DNA of 64,000 nt from an uncultured Collinsella sp. (GTDB lineage Bacteria; Actinomycetota; Coriobacteriia; Coriobacteriales; Coriobacteriaceae): positions 1-64,000 of the forward strand of contig UQXA01000008.1 in assembly GCA_900544865.1 (NCBI GenBank), written 5' to 3'. Of the stretch, positions 1 through 6,635 are shown one piece after another (positions within the stretch are counted from its first letter, which is position 1; every line of letters starts with the position of its first letter). The notes under the pieces were generated by a model, which worked only from the letters and a program-made list of their open reading frames with translations, was not told the DNA's origin and did no database searches. Position numbers and translations under genes: made by a program.

Positions 1-971
1 GCTGCGGGTACCGAAGCCGGTGCCGGTGCGGGAACTTGGTCGCAAGTAGAGGTGGGCACGGATTCGATGACGGGTGCGGGCTCAGGCACCGGTTCCGGCT
101 TAACTGCGGAATCTGCGGGCTTCACGGTGACGGGCGCGTCTACAGCTGCAGTTTCAAACTCAACCTCCATCGCGCTCTCATTCTCGACGCTCGACTTTGC
201 TTCGATGGGCGTGGATGCCATAGTGGTGATGCCGGCGTTGGCGTTCTCGGGGTCATAGACGACCGTGAGCGAGATGGCGGGCTGCGGCGTCTCGGGCTTC
301 GGCGTCGACTCGGTAGCGTCTTGATCGGCGGGCTGATCGTCCTCGGCCCCGTCGCTAAAGACATCACTGTTTTGGAACGAAGGCGTCTCGGGTTGGTCGG
401 CGGTTTTTTCGGTTGTCGACTTGGGAGCTTCGTTGAGCTCCGCAGTGGCTTCCTGCTCGGATATGACTTCGGGATCAGTCGTGGCGGTGATTTCGGTTTC
501 GGCTTCTGCCGTTACCTCAATAGCGACTTCAATCTCTGCCTCGGGCTCGGATTCTGGCACGGCTTCAACCATGGCTTCAGGCTCGGGACGCTTAACGTGC
601 TTGGGGCGCACGGCCTTGAGGTCCTTCTCGCCGCGTTTTTTCTTTTTGTAGGACTGCTTGGCTCCCTTGGCAGCCTTGGGCTTGTCCTCGCCCTTGGCAA
701 GGGCGGCATCCCAGGCCTCGTTGGCGATGACCGTGGCATACAGGCGACCGCCCTTAAAGACGGTCAGCTTAATGCAGTCGTCGAGCTCCTCGAGCAGCTC
801 GCGCGTGGACTCGAAGCCCAGGTCATAAGCGGCCATGTCACCAGCGGCGAGTGCCTCCTCGACCTGCGTCATAAACGTTTGCTTGCCGCATCCAATCGCA
901 TCGCGCAGCAGGCGATACAGATAGATGTGGTTGCCCAGCGAAAGCGTGGGCGTAACTATTGTCTTGCTCAT
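1..971 (-). CDS. Partial unknown protein with long acidic low-complexity tail
   Basis: The start codon (ATG at 971, behind the ribosome site AGAGGAG) lies in the window and the C-terminus runs off the left edge; about 323 codons are visible. Residues 1 to about 95 look folded and end with a KGGRLYATVIANEAWDAAL segment. Residues about 100-130 are strongly basic (YKKKKREK). Everything after that is rich in Glu, Pro, Thr and Ala (PEPEP and EAE stretches), so it is probably disordered. I do not recognise the family. The basic patch could contact nucleic acid, but that is only inference. The reverse-strand frames across this stretch are artefacts of the repetitive composition. Confidence 0.75.
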   Translation of the reverse strand, partial: MSKTIVTPTLSLGNHIYLYRLLRDAIGCGKQTFMTQVEEALAAGDMAAYDLGFESTRELLEELDDCIKLTVFKGGRLYATVIANEAWDAALAKGEDKPKAAKGAKQSYKKKKRGEKDLKAVRPKHVKRPEPEAMVEAVPESEPEAEIEVAIEVTAEAETEITATTDPEVISEQEATAELNEAPKSTTEKTADQPETPSFQNSDVFSDGAEDDQPADQDATESTPKPETPQPAISLTVVYDPENANAGITTMASTPIEAKSSVENESAMEVEFETAAVDAPVTVKPADSAVKPEPVPEPAPVIESVPTSTCDQVPAPAPASVPA

Positions 972-1106
972 GGCAAATCTCCTCTTTACACACCAAAGCA
1001 TCTTACCATCGCGCGGGGCTTGCCATCTCGTCGCCCAAGGCAAACGGGCGCGAACCGCTATCGATTCGCGCCCGTTGTACAGGTTGCCTATCTGGGGATG
1101 CAGCGC

Positions 1107-2057
1107 CTAGTTGTCCGATGTCGTGCCTTGGCTTGAACTGTCAGATGCCGTGCCCGATGTGGTGCCACTCGAATTGCTGTTGTTGCTGTCTGCTGTGCCC
1201 GTTCCCGACGTGGTGTCGCTCGTCTGGCCTCCCGTGTTCGGCTGCGAACCGTCAGTCGTTTGGCTTGAGTCGGTCGTGCCGGATTGCGCGCCGCTGTTGT
1301 TCACAGAAGAATCGGCGCCCTGCGATTGGTTTTGGGTATTCGAGGACGAATCGGTAGAGGTGGAACTGTCTTGCGTGCCGTCCGTCTGTGCCTGCTGGTC
1401 TTGCGACTGGGTGTTGCCATTTGCATCGCTTTCCGTCGTGCGCGACGAAAGGATCGGCTCGGGGCGCTCGCCCAGACCCTCACCGGCGGTGGTGATAAGG
1501 ATGGCGCCGGCGCAGGCGATGACCGCGACGATGGCGATGGCGATCGAGAAGACGATCACCTTCTTTTGCGTCTGACTGCGCTCTGCCGCCGCCTTGGCGC
1601 GCAGGCTGTTAGGGGCGACGCGGGCCGTGGTCGCGCGCCCCGCAATCTGGCGCATCTCCTGCGTAGTCGCGGCGCCGCCCAGGTGCTCCTCGGCATTAAA
1701 CTCAACGGGCTCGTAGGCGCCGGCGCGGTAGTCGACGGCGGCGTGCGTACCTTTGATGGCTTCGGCGCTGGCAGAGATAAAGTGGCGGTAGACCTGCGAT
1801 GACACAACGGTGATGACCGAGCTCACGGCGGCGCCAATTACTGAACCAGCGATACCAATCTTGGAGGCAAGTGCGACGCTCGTGGCGGCAGCTGCGGCGC
1901 CGGCGATGATCTGGGGAATGGAAATGTCGTCGAACAGGCCCTTTTTGGGCGCGATGGCCATGGTCTGTCCGATGGAATGGTTCTCGTGCACGCCGTTGTT
2001 GAGCGATGCCGGCGTCATGACGCGCGTGCGTGGCGCGTCGGTGTACTTGGTTGTCAT
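1107..2057 (-). CDS. Membrane-anchored protein with Ser/Thr/Gln/Asn-rich tail
   Basis: 316 residues when started at the ATG at 2057, which has GGGAGGA just upstream; an in-frame extension to 2153 lacks a ribosome site. The N-terminal third contains a Gly/Ala-rich hydrophobic stretch (GLFDDISIPQIIAGAAAAA and following) resembling glycine-zipper or membrane-inserting segments. A clear transmembrane helix follows near the middle (VIVFSIAIAIVAVIACAGAI). The last ~110 residues are almost entirely Ser, Thr, Asn, Gln, Gly and Asp, as in surface-exposed linker or stalk sequences. The expected topology is a cytoplasmic N-terminus and an extracellular flexible tail (inference). No catalytic motif was seen. 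It is a single-gene unit on the minus strand, divergent from the small gene at 2232. Confidence 0.75.
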   Translation of the reverse strand: MTTKYTDAPRTRVMTPASLNNGVHENHSIGQTMAIAPKKGLFDDISIPQIIAGAAAAATSVALASKIGIAGSVIGAAVSSVITVVSSQVYRHFISASAEAIKGTHAAVDYRAGAYEPVEFNAEEHLGGAATTQEMRQIAGRATTARVAPNSLRAKAAAERSQTQKKVIVFSIAIAIVAVIACAGAILITTAGEGLGERPEPILSSRTTESDANGNTQSQDQQAQTDGTQDSSTSTDSSSNTQNQSQGADSSVNNSGAQSGTTDSSQTTDGSQPNTGGQTSDTTSGTGTADSNNSNSSGTTSGTASDSSSQGTTSDN

Positions 2058-2231
2058 ACGGGGTCCTCCCGGTGTAAATCTACTTCGTTTCGTGTAGCCA
2101 TCAGGGTACCCACCAGATGTGAATCGTACGTGACATTTAACAGATACCATCAACTCATCAAGGGGGCTTGCTGTCTTTGGTGCAATAGCTTGATGCTAAA
2201 CTGGATTTACGATTGCGAGGTGGTTTACGTG

Positions 2232-2471
2232 ATGTACCCGTATATGACATTCGAAGACGGTACCGAGGTCGTTCATTCTGACCTGATTGCAGATGGCGAT
2301 ATCGAAAAGGTTATCGTGCATTTTGAACGACCGACGGCAGAGGGCTTCGACTCCGCTCGCTGTGAGTTGCCTTCCTGTTCGTGGACTGACTGGGAAGGGC
2401 ATTTTACTCAGAGTGAAAAACGAGCTTTCGAAGAGTGTTTGAGCAAATCATTTAGATTAGTTCGAGTTTAG
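2232..2471 (+). CDS. Small unknown protein (79 aa)
   Basis: An open frame starting MYPYMTFEDGTEV and ending FRLVRV. The ATG at 2232 was chosen because GAGGTGG precedes it; a GTG three bases upstream is the alternative. The protein is acidic with two Cys (ARCELPSCSW) and a plausible beta-rich N-terminal half followed by a C-terminal helix. The family is not recognised. It sits immediately upstream of the AT-rich peptide-modification locus and on the same strand, but ~80 bases and a possible promoter separate them, so co-function is unproven. Confidence 0.6.
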   Translation: MYPYMTFEDGTEVVHSDLIADGDIEKVIVHFERPTAEGFDSARCELPSCSWTDWEGHFTQSEKRAFEECLSKSFRLVRV

Positions 2472-2535
2472 TTCGAATATAGAAGCCGAATGCGATGACC
2501 TAAAGCGTATGCATTTTTAGTATTAGATGCGTATG
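2457..2535 (+). promoter_or_regulatory. Putative promoter/operator region of the RiPP-like locus
   Basis: Two copies of TTAGTTCGA start 11 bases apart (2457 and 2468), about one helical turn. Two copies of GCGTATG start 24 bases apart (2505 and 2529) and flank a possible -10 TAGTAT (2518-2523), with a possible -35 TGACCT at 2496. Phased direct repeats are typical operator geometry, and the first downstream gene encodes a DNA-binding DUF2087 protein. Assignment of the promoter hexamers is tentative. Confidence 0.35.
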
Positions 2536-2550
2536 AAATGGAGGATGTGA

Positions 2551-2832
2551 ATGGATGAGCTAATAGACTTTAAAAAACGATTTCTCAAGAATGGCGAGCT
2601 GGTTTCAATTCCAAAAAAGGAAAGCTATAAAAGAATCATGCTGCTATGGGCCGTCTCTTTCTTTGAATTAAATACAAGTTATACGGAGCTTCAGGTTAAT
2701 CGTGTGCTGTCACAGCTCTATCCTGATTATGCCGTGTTGAGGCGGTACTTGGTTGATTATGGATTCCTATTAAGGGATGAGCGAGGCCTGAAATACGAGG
2801 TTAATCGTGATGTTCACGGTATTGAGAGCTAG
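2551..2832 (+). CDS. DUF2087-type DNA-binding protein
   Basis: 93 residues, preceded by GGAGGATGTGA. The pattern (phosphate-contacting IPKKESYKRIMLLWAV near residue 20, YTELQVNRVLSQLYPDYAVLRRYLVDYGFLLRD around 48-78) matches my knowledge of DUF2087, a small winged-helix fold found alone or fused to transcriptional regulators. The usual closing tryptophan/arginine after the wing is replaced by a degenerate tail. It is the first gene of an AT-rich four-gene run, and its 3' end overlaps the transporter start by 23 bases, so the two are translationally coupled. The likely role is local regulator of the locus; target sites could be the direct repeats at 2457-2535. Family call fairly firm, function inferred. 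Confidence 0.75.
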   Translation: MDELIDFKKRFLKNGELVSIPKKESYKRIMLLWAVSFFELNTSYTELQVNRVLSQLYPDYAVLRRYLVDYGFLLRDERGLKYEVNRDVHGIES

Positions 2833-3994
2833 CCGTCCGGTTCGGGTCCTATATATTGCTAGAGGGATAAGCGAAATAGGCAATTGGTGTGCGAATATTG
2901 CTTTGCCAATGCTGATTTACGAGGTAACTCACGATGTTTCTGCAACTGCTTTGATGGTCTGCTGCAGATTTGCCCCCTCTCTGTTTTCAGTTGCGCTCGC
3001 GCAGCTGCCTCAGAAGATGGGTATCGGGACACTGCAGGCCATGAGATTGGCAGACTTAATTCGCGCGGGATTATTCGTTTGCTATATTTTTGTTGATAGT
3101 AAATGGAGTATGTTTGCTATTACGTGCGCGGTATCGCTTTGCCGAACGGTTGAAATGCCCTGCTTTTACTCGTTGTTAAGAGCCAATACGAATAGTATCA
3201 ATCGCGACGTAATTAATAATTCGTTTGGGTTTCTGCAGAATTTGATGATGGTTCTGGGGCCAGTTGCCGGCGGTTTTGTTGTCGCTCAATTTGGGGCGGA
3301 GGCTGTTCTTGCATTAGACGCGCTTTCTTTTGCCGCGTCGTTCTGGTTGCTGCGAGATGTTCCGTCGGTTATCGAGGTTAATGATAAAGAGGGGATAAGC
3401 AAAAATGAAAAAAACAGGACTGCATTTAGTGATCTTAGCGCGAAGCACTTGGCAATTGGTTTCCTATTAATCGATATTTCTAGTGGTGTGGCATTCGGCT
3501 CTCTGAATTCTCTTTTGCCAGCTATTGCGCAATTGCAATTTGACTCGTCATCGATACAATACGGATTCCTTCAGAGTAGTCTTACAATCGGACTGTTGTT
3601 CGGAAATACAATATATGGTCGTTTAATTAGTGGTTCCGATTGCATTAAATCATATTGTTTTGTGACGTATCTTGCGCTCGGTGCGTATCTGGCGTTTGGC
3701 TATCGCTATGCGTCTGGGATATCGTTTATTTTCCTTTTTATCGTCGGTGCCGGAAACGCCATTCAAGATGTGCTTCTCATAACATCGCTGCAGGATTTGG
3801 CGAGAGACGAATCTGAATCGATAAGCCTGTTTTCAATTAGGGAGTCTTTGCAATCGGTTGCTGTTGTTATTTCAACACTCCTTGTTTCGCTGTTCACGAG
3901 CATCGCGATGTTCTCAATTCTCGTTACAGGACTTGGTGTATTTTCAATTATGATGGTAGTTGTGTTTCAATTGAATTATTTGCGAAAGATGTGA
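2810..3994 (+). CDS. MFS exporter of the RiPP-like locus
   Basis: 394 residues with about 12 hydrophobic segments and the overall look of the MFS_3/EntS-type drug and siderophore exporters (ARGISEIGNWCANIALPMLIYE in the first helix region, QNLMMVLGPVAGGFVVAQFG in helix 5). ATG 2810 is preferred because GAGG lies 9 bases upstream; GTG 2807 is in frame. It overlaps the upstream DUF2087 gene and ends 7 bases before the radical SAM gene, so the three are almost certainly one transcript. In this setting the likely job is export of, or immunity to, the modified peptide, which is inference from context. Base composition is clearly AT-richer than the chromosome around it, consistent with transfer. 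Confidence 0.85.
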   Translation: MFTVLRASRPVRVLYIARGISEIGNWCANIALPMLIYEVTHDVSATALMVCCRFAPSLFSVALAQLPQKMGIGTLQAMRLADLIRAGLFVCYIFVDSKWSMFAITCAVSLCRTVEMPCFYSLLRANTNSINRDVINNSFGFLQNLMMVLGPVAGGFVVAQFGAEAVLALDALSFAASFWLLRDVPSVIEVNDKEGISKNEKNRTAFSDLSAKHLAIGFLLIDISSGVAFGSLNSLLPAIAQLQFDSSSIQYGFLQSSLTIGLLFGNTIYGRLISGSDCIKSYCFVTYLALGAYLAFGYRYASGISFIFLFIVGAGNAIQDVLLITSLQDLARDESESISLFSIRESLQSVAVVISTLLVSLFTSIAMFSILVTGLGVFSIMMVVVFQLNYLRKM

Positions 3995-4001
3995 CGTTGA
4001 T

Positions 4002-6323
4002 ATGCCTAAAACGCTTTTAGTATTTCCCCCAGGATGGAGTCCAGTGGGGCCGTATCTTGCCTTGCCTGTTTTGAAGTCATATCTTCAAGAGGTTGAACAA
4101 TATAAAGTTGACATCGTTGACTTAAACGTGGAATTTTACGATGACCTCCTATCTTTTAGACATGTCGAAGAGTGCTGTAAAAGGTATCGGGAATCAAAGG
4201 ATTCGTTTAGTTCGAATGTTCAATTAACAATCGAGTTGATACAAAAGTCAGCACTTAATGTTGACGAGGCAAAAGATATTTTCAGATCGAAGAGATACTT
4301 TAATCTAAAAGAAAGACAATATGCTGAAAACATTTTTAGAAATGCACTCTATATCATAAATCACGTCTCATATGGAGTTAAGTACACGTTCAACTCCATA
4401 GATCTGCCCTATGATTATTATTCGACACCAGAAATAATGAAATCGCTTGCGGATACCTTGCATAATCCGTTTATTTCCTTCTATGAAACTGCCTTTCTTA
4501 AGCGTATTCAGAGGGAAAAAATCGAGTTTATTGGGATTTCGGTGAGCGGCTGTTTCCAATTGATTTCTGCAGTTACGTTAGCGAAACTGATTAAAGAAGA
4601 ATGTCCATCTGTTAAACACGTCTCATTGGGCGGCAATTACATTACTCGTTTAGCAGATGACTGCATGAAAGAATGGCATCCCTTTTTTGAATACATTGAT
4701 TCGATAATGATGTATGACGGCGAAGAGCCGCTTGCACGTCTTCTTGAGGCTCTTGACTCTGGTGATGACAATCTCGACTGTGTTCCAAACCTTTGCCATG
4801 CTAAAGGTGGAAAGATATATAAAAACCATCGGATTGAGCAAACATTTATCAACGATACAGTTCCCGATTTCGATGGCTTCGCCCTTTCTAAATACTTCAT
4901 GCCTGAGTTAATATTGCCGGTTTATTCCTCTAGGCAGTGTTTTAATCATTGCGCCTTCTGCACCATTCCCGGTGCTACCGGTGGTTGTTACCGAAAGATG
5001 CCTATATCGAGAGTATTTGAAATAATGTGTCGGTTAAATGAAAAATACGGCACGAGAGTTTTCTCTTTTGTGGATGAAACATTCGAAGGCAAAAGAATGG
5101 AGCAACTCGCGGATGAAATAAACGCATCGGGAAAAACGTTTTTCTGGCATGGAGAAACGAGGTTCTCTCCAACCCTAAGTACAGACGTTTTCAACAAGAT
5201 ATACCAAAGTGGATGTAGGCAGATTCAGTTTGGCCTCGAGTCATACAACCAAAGAGTTCTTGATCTAATGAAGAAGAACACGAGAGTTGATTGGATTGAT
5301 CGCAATATCCATGATTGTCTCAATGCGGGTATTCCTGTTCATCTATTCTTTATGATTGGCTTTCCGACCGAAACTAAAGAAGAGGCTCTGAACACCTTAG
5401 CTTATACAGAGAATGTTTTGAATTATTCAAAACAGGTATGTGGTGTTCCATATTCCACGAGAGGATTTACGAATTTTGGTCTCGTTATGGGGTCGGATGT
5501 TTGGAATCATCCCGATAAGTATGGTGTCTCTGTAATGCCGAAGTCCCAATATGAGGATTTGCGCCTCGAAGTGGATTATGTTTCAGGCACTGGTTTAACT
5601 TTAAATGAAGCAAAATCCTTATCTGATGAGCATCATATTGATTTTTATATGCAAGAGGTCATAAACGGTAGCGACACAATTGACTTGCCCCAGCGGCTTC
5701 ATATTTCAGAGGTGACCTGGATCCTAGATTCTATTCACGCTGTCAGGTATAAGGGACATTTGACCAAAGTAAAGCGACGGCTAACTAGTCTAAATCCAGC
5801 TGATCGAATCTGGCTGGATTCCAAAACCTCTGTCGTGCTCGTTGAGCCATTTGCCTACTTCTATAATTCTGAATACCATCATGTCTATGCTGTTTCCCAG
5901 TTGGTATACCTTAAGTTGGCCCGTTTATTGGAGGCCGATTGTAGCATTTCTCTTATCCTTGATCAGGGCGACCTCGAGCTGACAAGGGCGATAGAAGAAC
6001 TGTTGCATTATGGATTGCTGAATACAAATATCGATGCCGATTATGTAATGCACGATAATGGTTTTCAATTGGTTAAAAGTTCGTTTGTGAAAGAAGTCGG
6101 ACGCTCAAAAGAGGGGTTAAGAGTACTGCTGAGTTGTGCCACCCATAGAATGTGTGCGGTTAATGATTTTTCGTTCGCTTTGCTTTCGTTGTTTGAAAAG
6201 CCGATTACTAAGAACGAGGTGCGCGACATTTTGAAAAAAGAGGGACTATCGGCAAACGAGGAGCAATTAAACAAGTTGGTTGATAATTGCATGAAAGCAG
6301 ATATACTACAGTTGATTAGATAG
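4002..6323 (+). CDS. B12-binding-type radical SAM enzyme with PqqD/RRE-like C-terminus
   Basis: 773 residues. Residues ~1-260 have the Rossmann-like layout of cobalamin-binding domains in class B radical SAM proteins (LLVFPPGWSPVGPYLALPVL at the start, HVSLGGNYIT near 206), although no DxHxxG cobalamin ligand motif is seen. The [4Fe-4S] motif CFNHCAFC places Cys at 313, 317 and 320, followed by TIPGATGG and later the family-typical VDETFEG, QFGLESYNQRVLDLM and FFMIGFPTET strings. Residues ~620-773 form one or two small winged-helix segments; the last (NDFSFALLSLFEKPITKNEV) resembles PqqD or RiPP recognition elements. Only 13 bases separate it from a 36-codon peptide gene. The predicted role is a peptide-modifying enzyme (methylation or carbon-carbon bond formation); the exact chemistry is unknown. 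Confidence 0.85.
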   Translation: MPKTLLVFPPGWSPVGPYLALPVLKSYLQEVEQYKVDIVDLNVEFYDDLLSFRHVEECCKRYRESKDSFSSNVQLTIELIQKSALNVDEAKDIFRSKRYFNLKERQYAENIFRNALYIINHVSYGVKYTFNSIDLPYDYYSTPEIMKSLADTLHNPFISFYETAFLKRIQREKIEFIGISVSGCFQLISAVTLAKLIKEECPSVKHVSLGGNYITRLADDCMKEWHPFFEYIDSIMMYDGEEPLARLLEALDSGDDNLDCVPNLCHAKGGKIYKNHRIEQTFINDTVPDFDGFALSKYFMPELILPVYSSRQCFNHCAFCTIPGATGGCYRKMPISRVFEIMCRLNEKYGTRVFSFVDETFEGKRMEQLADEINASGKTFFWHGETRFSPTLSTDVFNKIYQSGCRQIQFGLESYNQRVLDLMKKNTRVDWIDRNIHDCLNAGIPVHLFFMIGFPTETKEEALNTLAYTENVLNYSKQVCGVPYSTRGFTNFGLVMGSDVWNHPDKYGVSVMPKSQYEDLRLEVDYVSGTGLTLNEAKSLSDEHHIDFYMQEVINGSDTIDLPQRLHISEVTWILDSIHAVRYKGHLTKVKRRLTSLNPADRIWLDSKTSVVLVEPFAYFYNSEYHHVYAVSQLVYLKLARLLEADCSISLILDQGDLELTRAIEELLHYGLLNTNIDADYVMHDNGFQLVKSSFVKEVGRSKEGLRVLLSCATHRMCAVNDFSFALLSLFEKPITKNEVRDILKKEGLSANEEQLNKLVDNCMKADILQLIR

Positions 6324-6336
6324 AGGAGGTTTCTGC

Positions 6337-6447
6337 ATGGACGTTATTAACAAAGATCTCTTGGAGCAACTGAAAGAGTTTCAGGAAGAGGGCGTCGTGG
6401 TAGAAGTGTTCGACTTTGAGGACTACATGGATAAATTCTGCCATTAG
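6337..6447 (+). CDS. 36-residue peptide, candidate RiPP precursor
   Basis: A tiny gene with an excellent ribosome site (GAGGAGG, 7 bases before the ATG), 13 bases after the radical SAM stop and directly before the operon terminator. The first half is an amphipathic acidic helix (LLEQLKEFQEE), as expected of a leader. A Gly-Val-Val-Val hinge follows, and the last 12 residues are FDFEDYMDKFCH, aromatic/acidic with a penultimate Cys. I infer that the C-terminal segment is the core modified by the upstream enzyme; residues Phe, Tyr, Asp or Cys are possible targets. No similarity to a named precursor family is recognised. The alternative is a chance small protein, but position and ribosome site argue against that. 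Confidence 0.7.
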   Translation: MDVINKDLLEQLKEFQEEGVVVEVFDFEDYMDKFCH

Positions 6448-6471
6448 TTTCGGAATTTACTCGCCTCGCTT

Positions 6472-6505
6472 AAAGGAGAAGTCGATTATCGATTTCTCCT
6501 TTTTT
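6472..6505 (+). terminator. Intrinsic terminator of the RiPP-like locus
   Basis: GGAGAAGTCGA pairs with TCGATTTCTCC around a TTA loop and is followed by a run of T. It lies 25 bases after the precursor stop, closing the operon. Confidence 0.85.
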
Positions 6506-6549
6506 AATTAAAGATATTATTGAAATACATGCTCCTAGCACAGGTTGGC

Positions 6550-6570
6550 CTCTCAGTAAACTGGGAGGTT
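6550..6570 (+). other. Short hairpin upstream of nadE
   Basis: CCTCTCAGT and ACTGGGAGG are complementary with one G-T pair, and TTGCTTTGG follows. It could be a weak second terminator or part of the nadE leader. Nothing else is recognisable between the locus terminator and the nadE start. Confidence 0.35.
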
Positions 6571-6635
6571 GCTTTGGCTAGTTAGAGATATGTGAACGTC
6601 CGTTAGACTGAATCTCAGGGTAGAAGGGGCCTCCA

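Noticed and set aside
36..1136. Plus-strand frame of 366 codons at the left edge
   Set aside because: Antisense of the low-complexity acidic-tail gene; composition is Gly/Leu/Arg/Phe-rich and has no family resemblance or ribosome site.
2551..6447. Prophage or insertion-sequence cargo
   Set aside because: No integrase, transposase, attachment duplication or phage structural gene was found at either edge; only composition suggests transfer.
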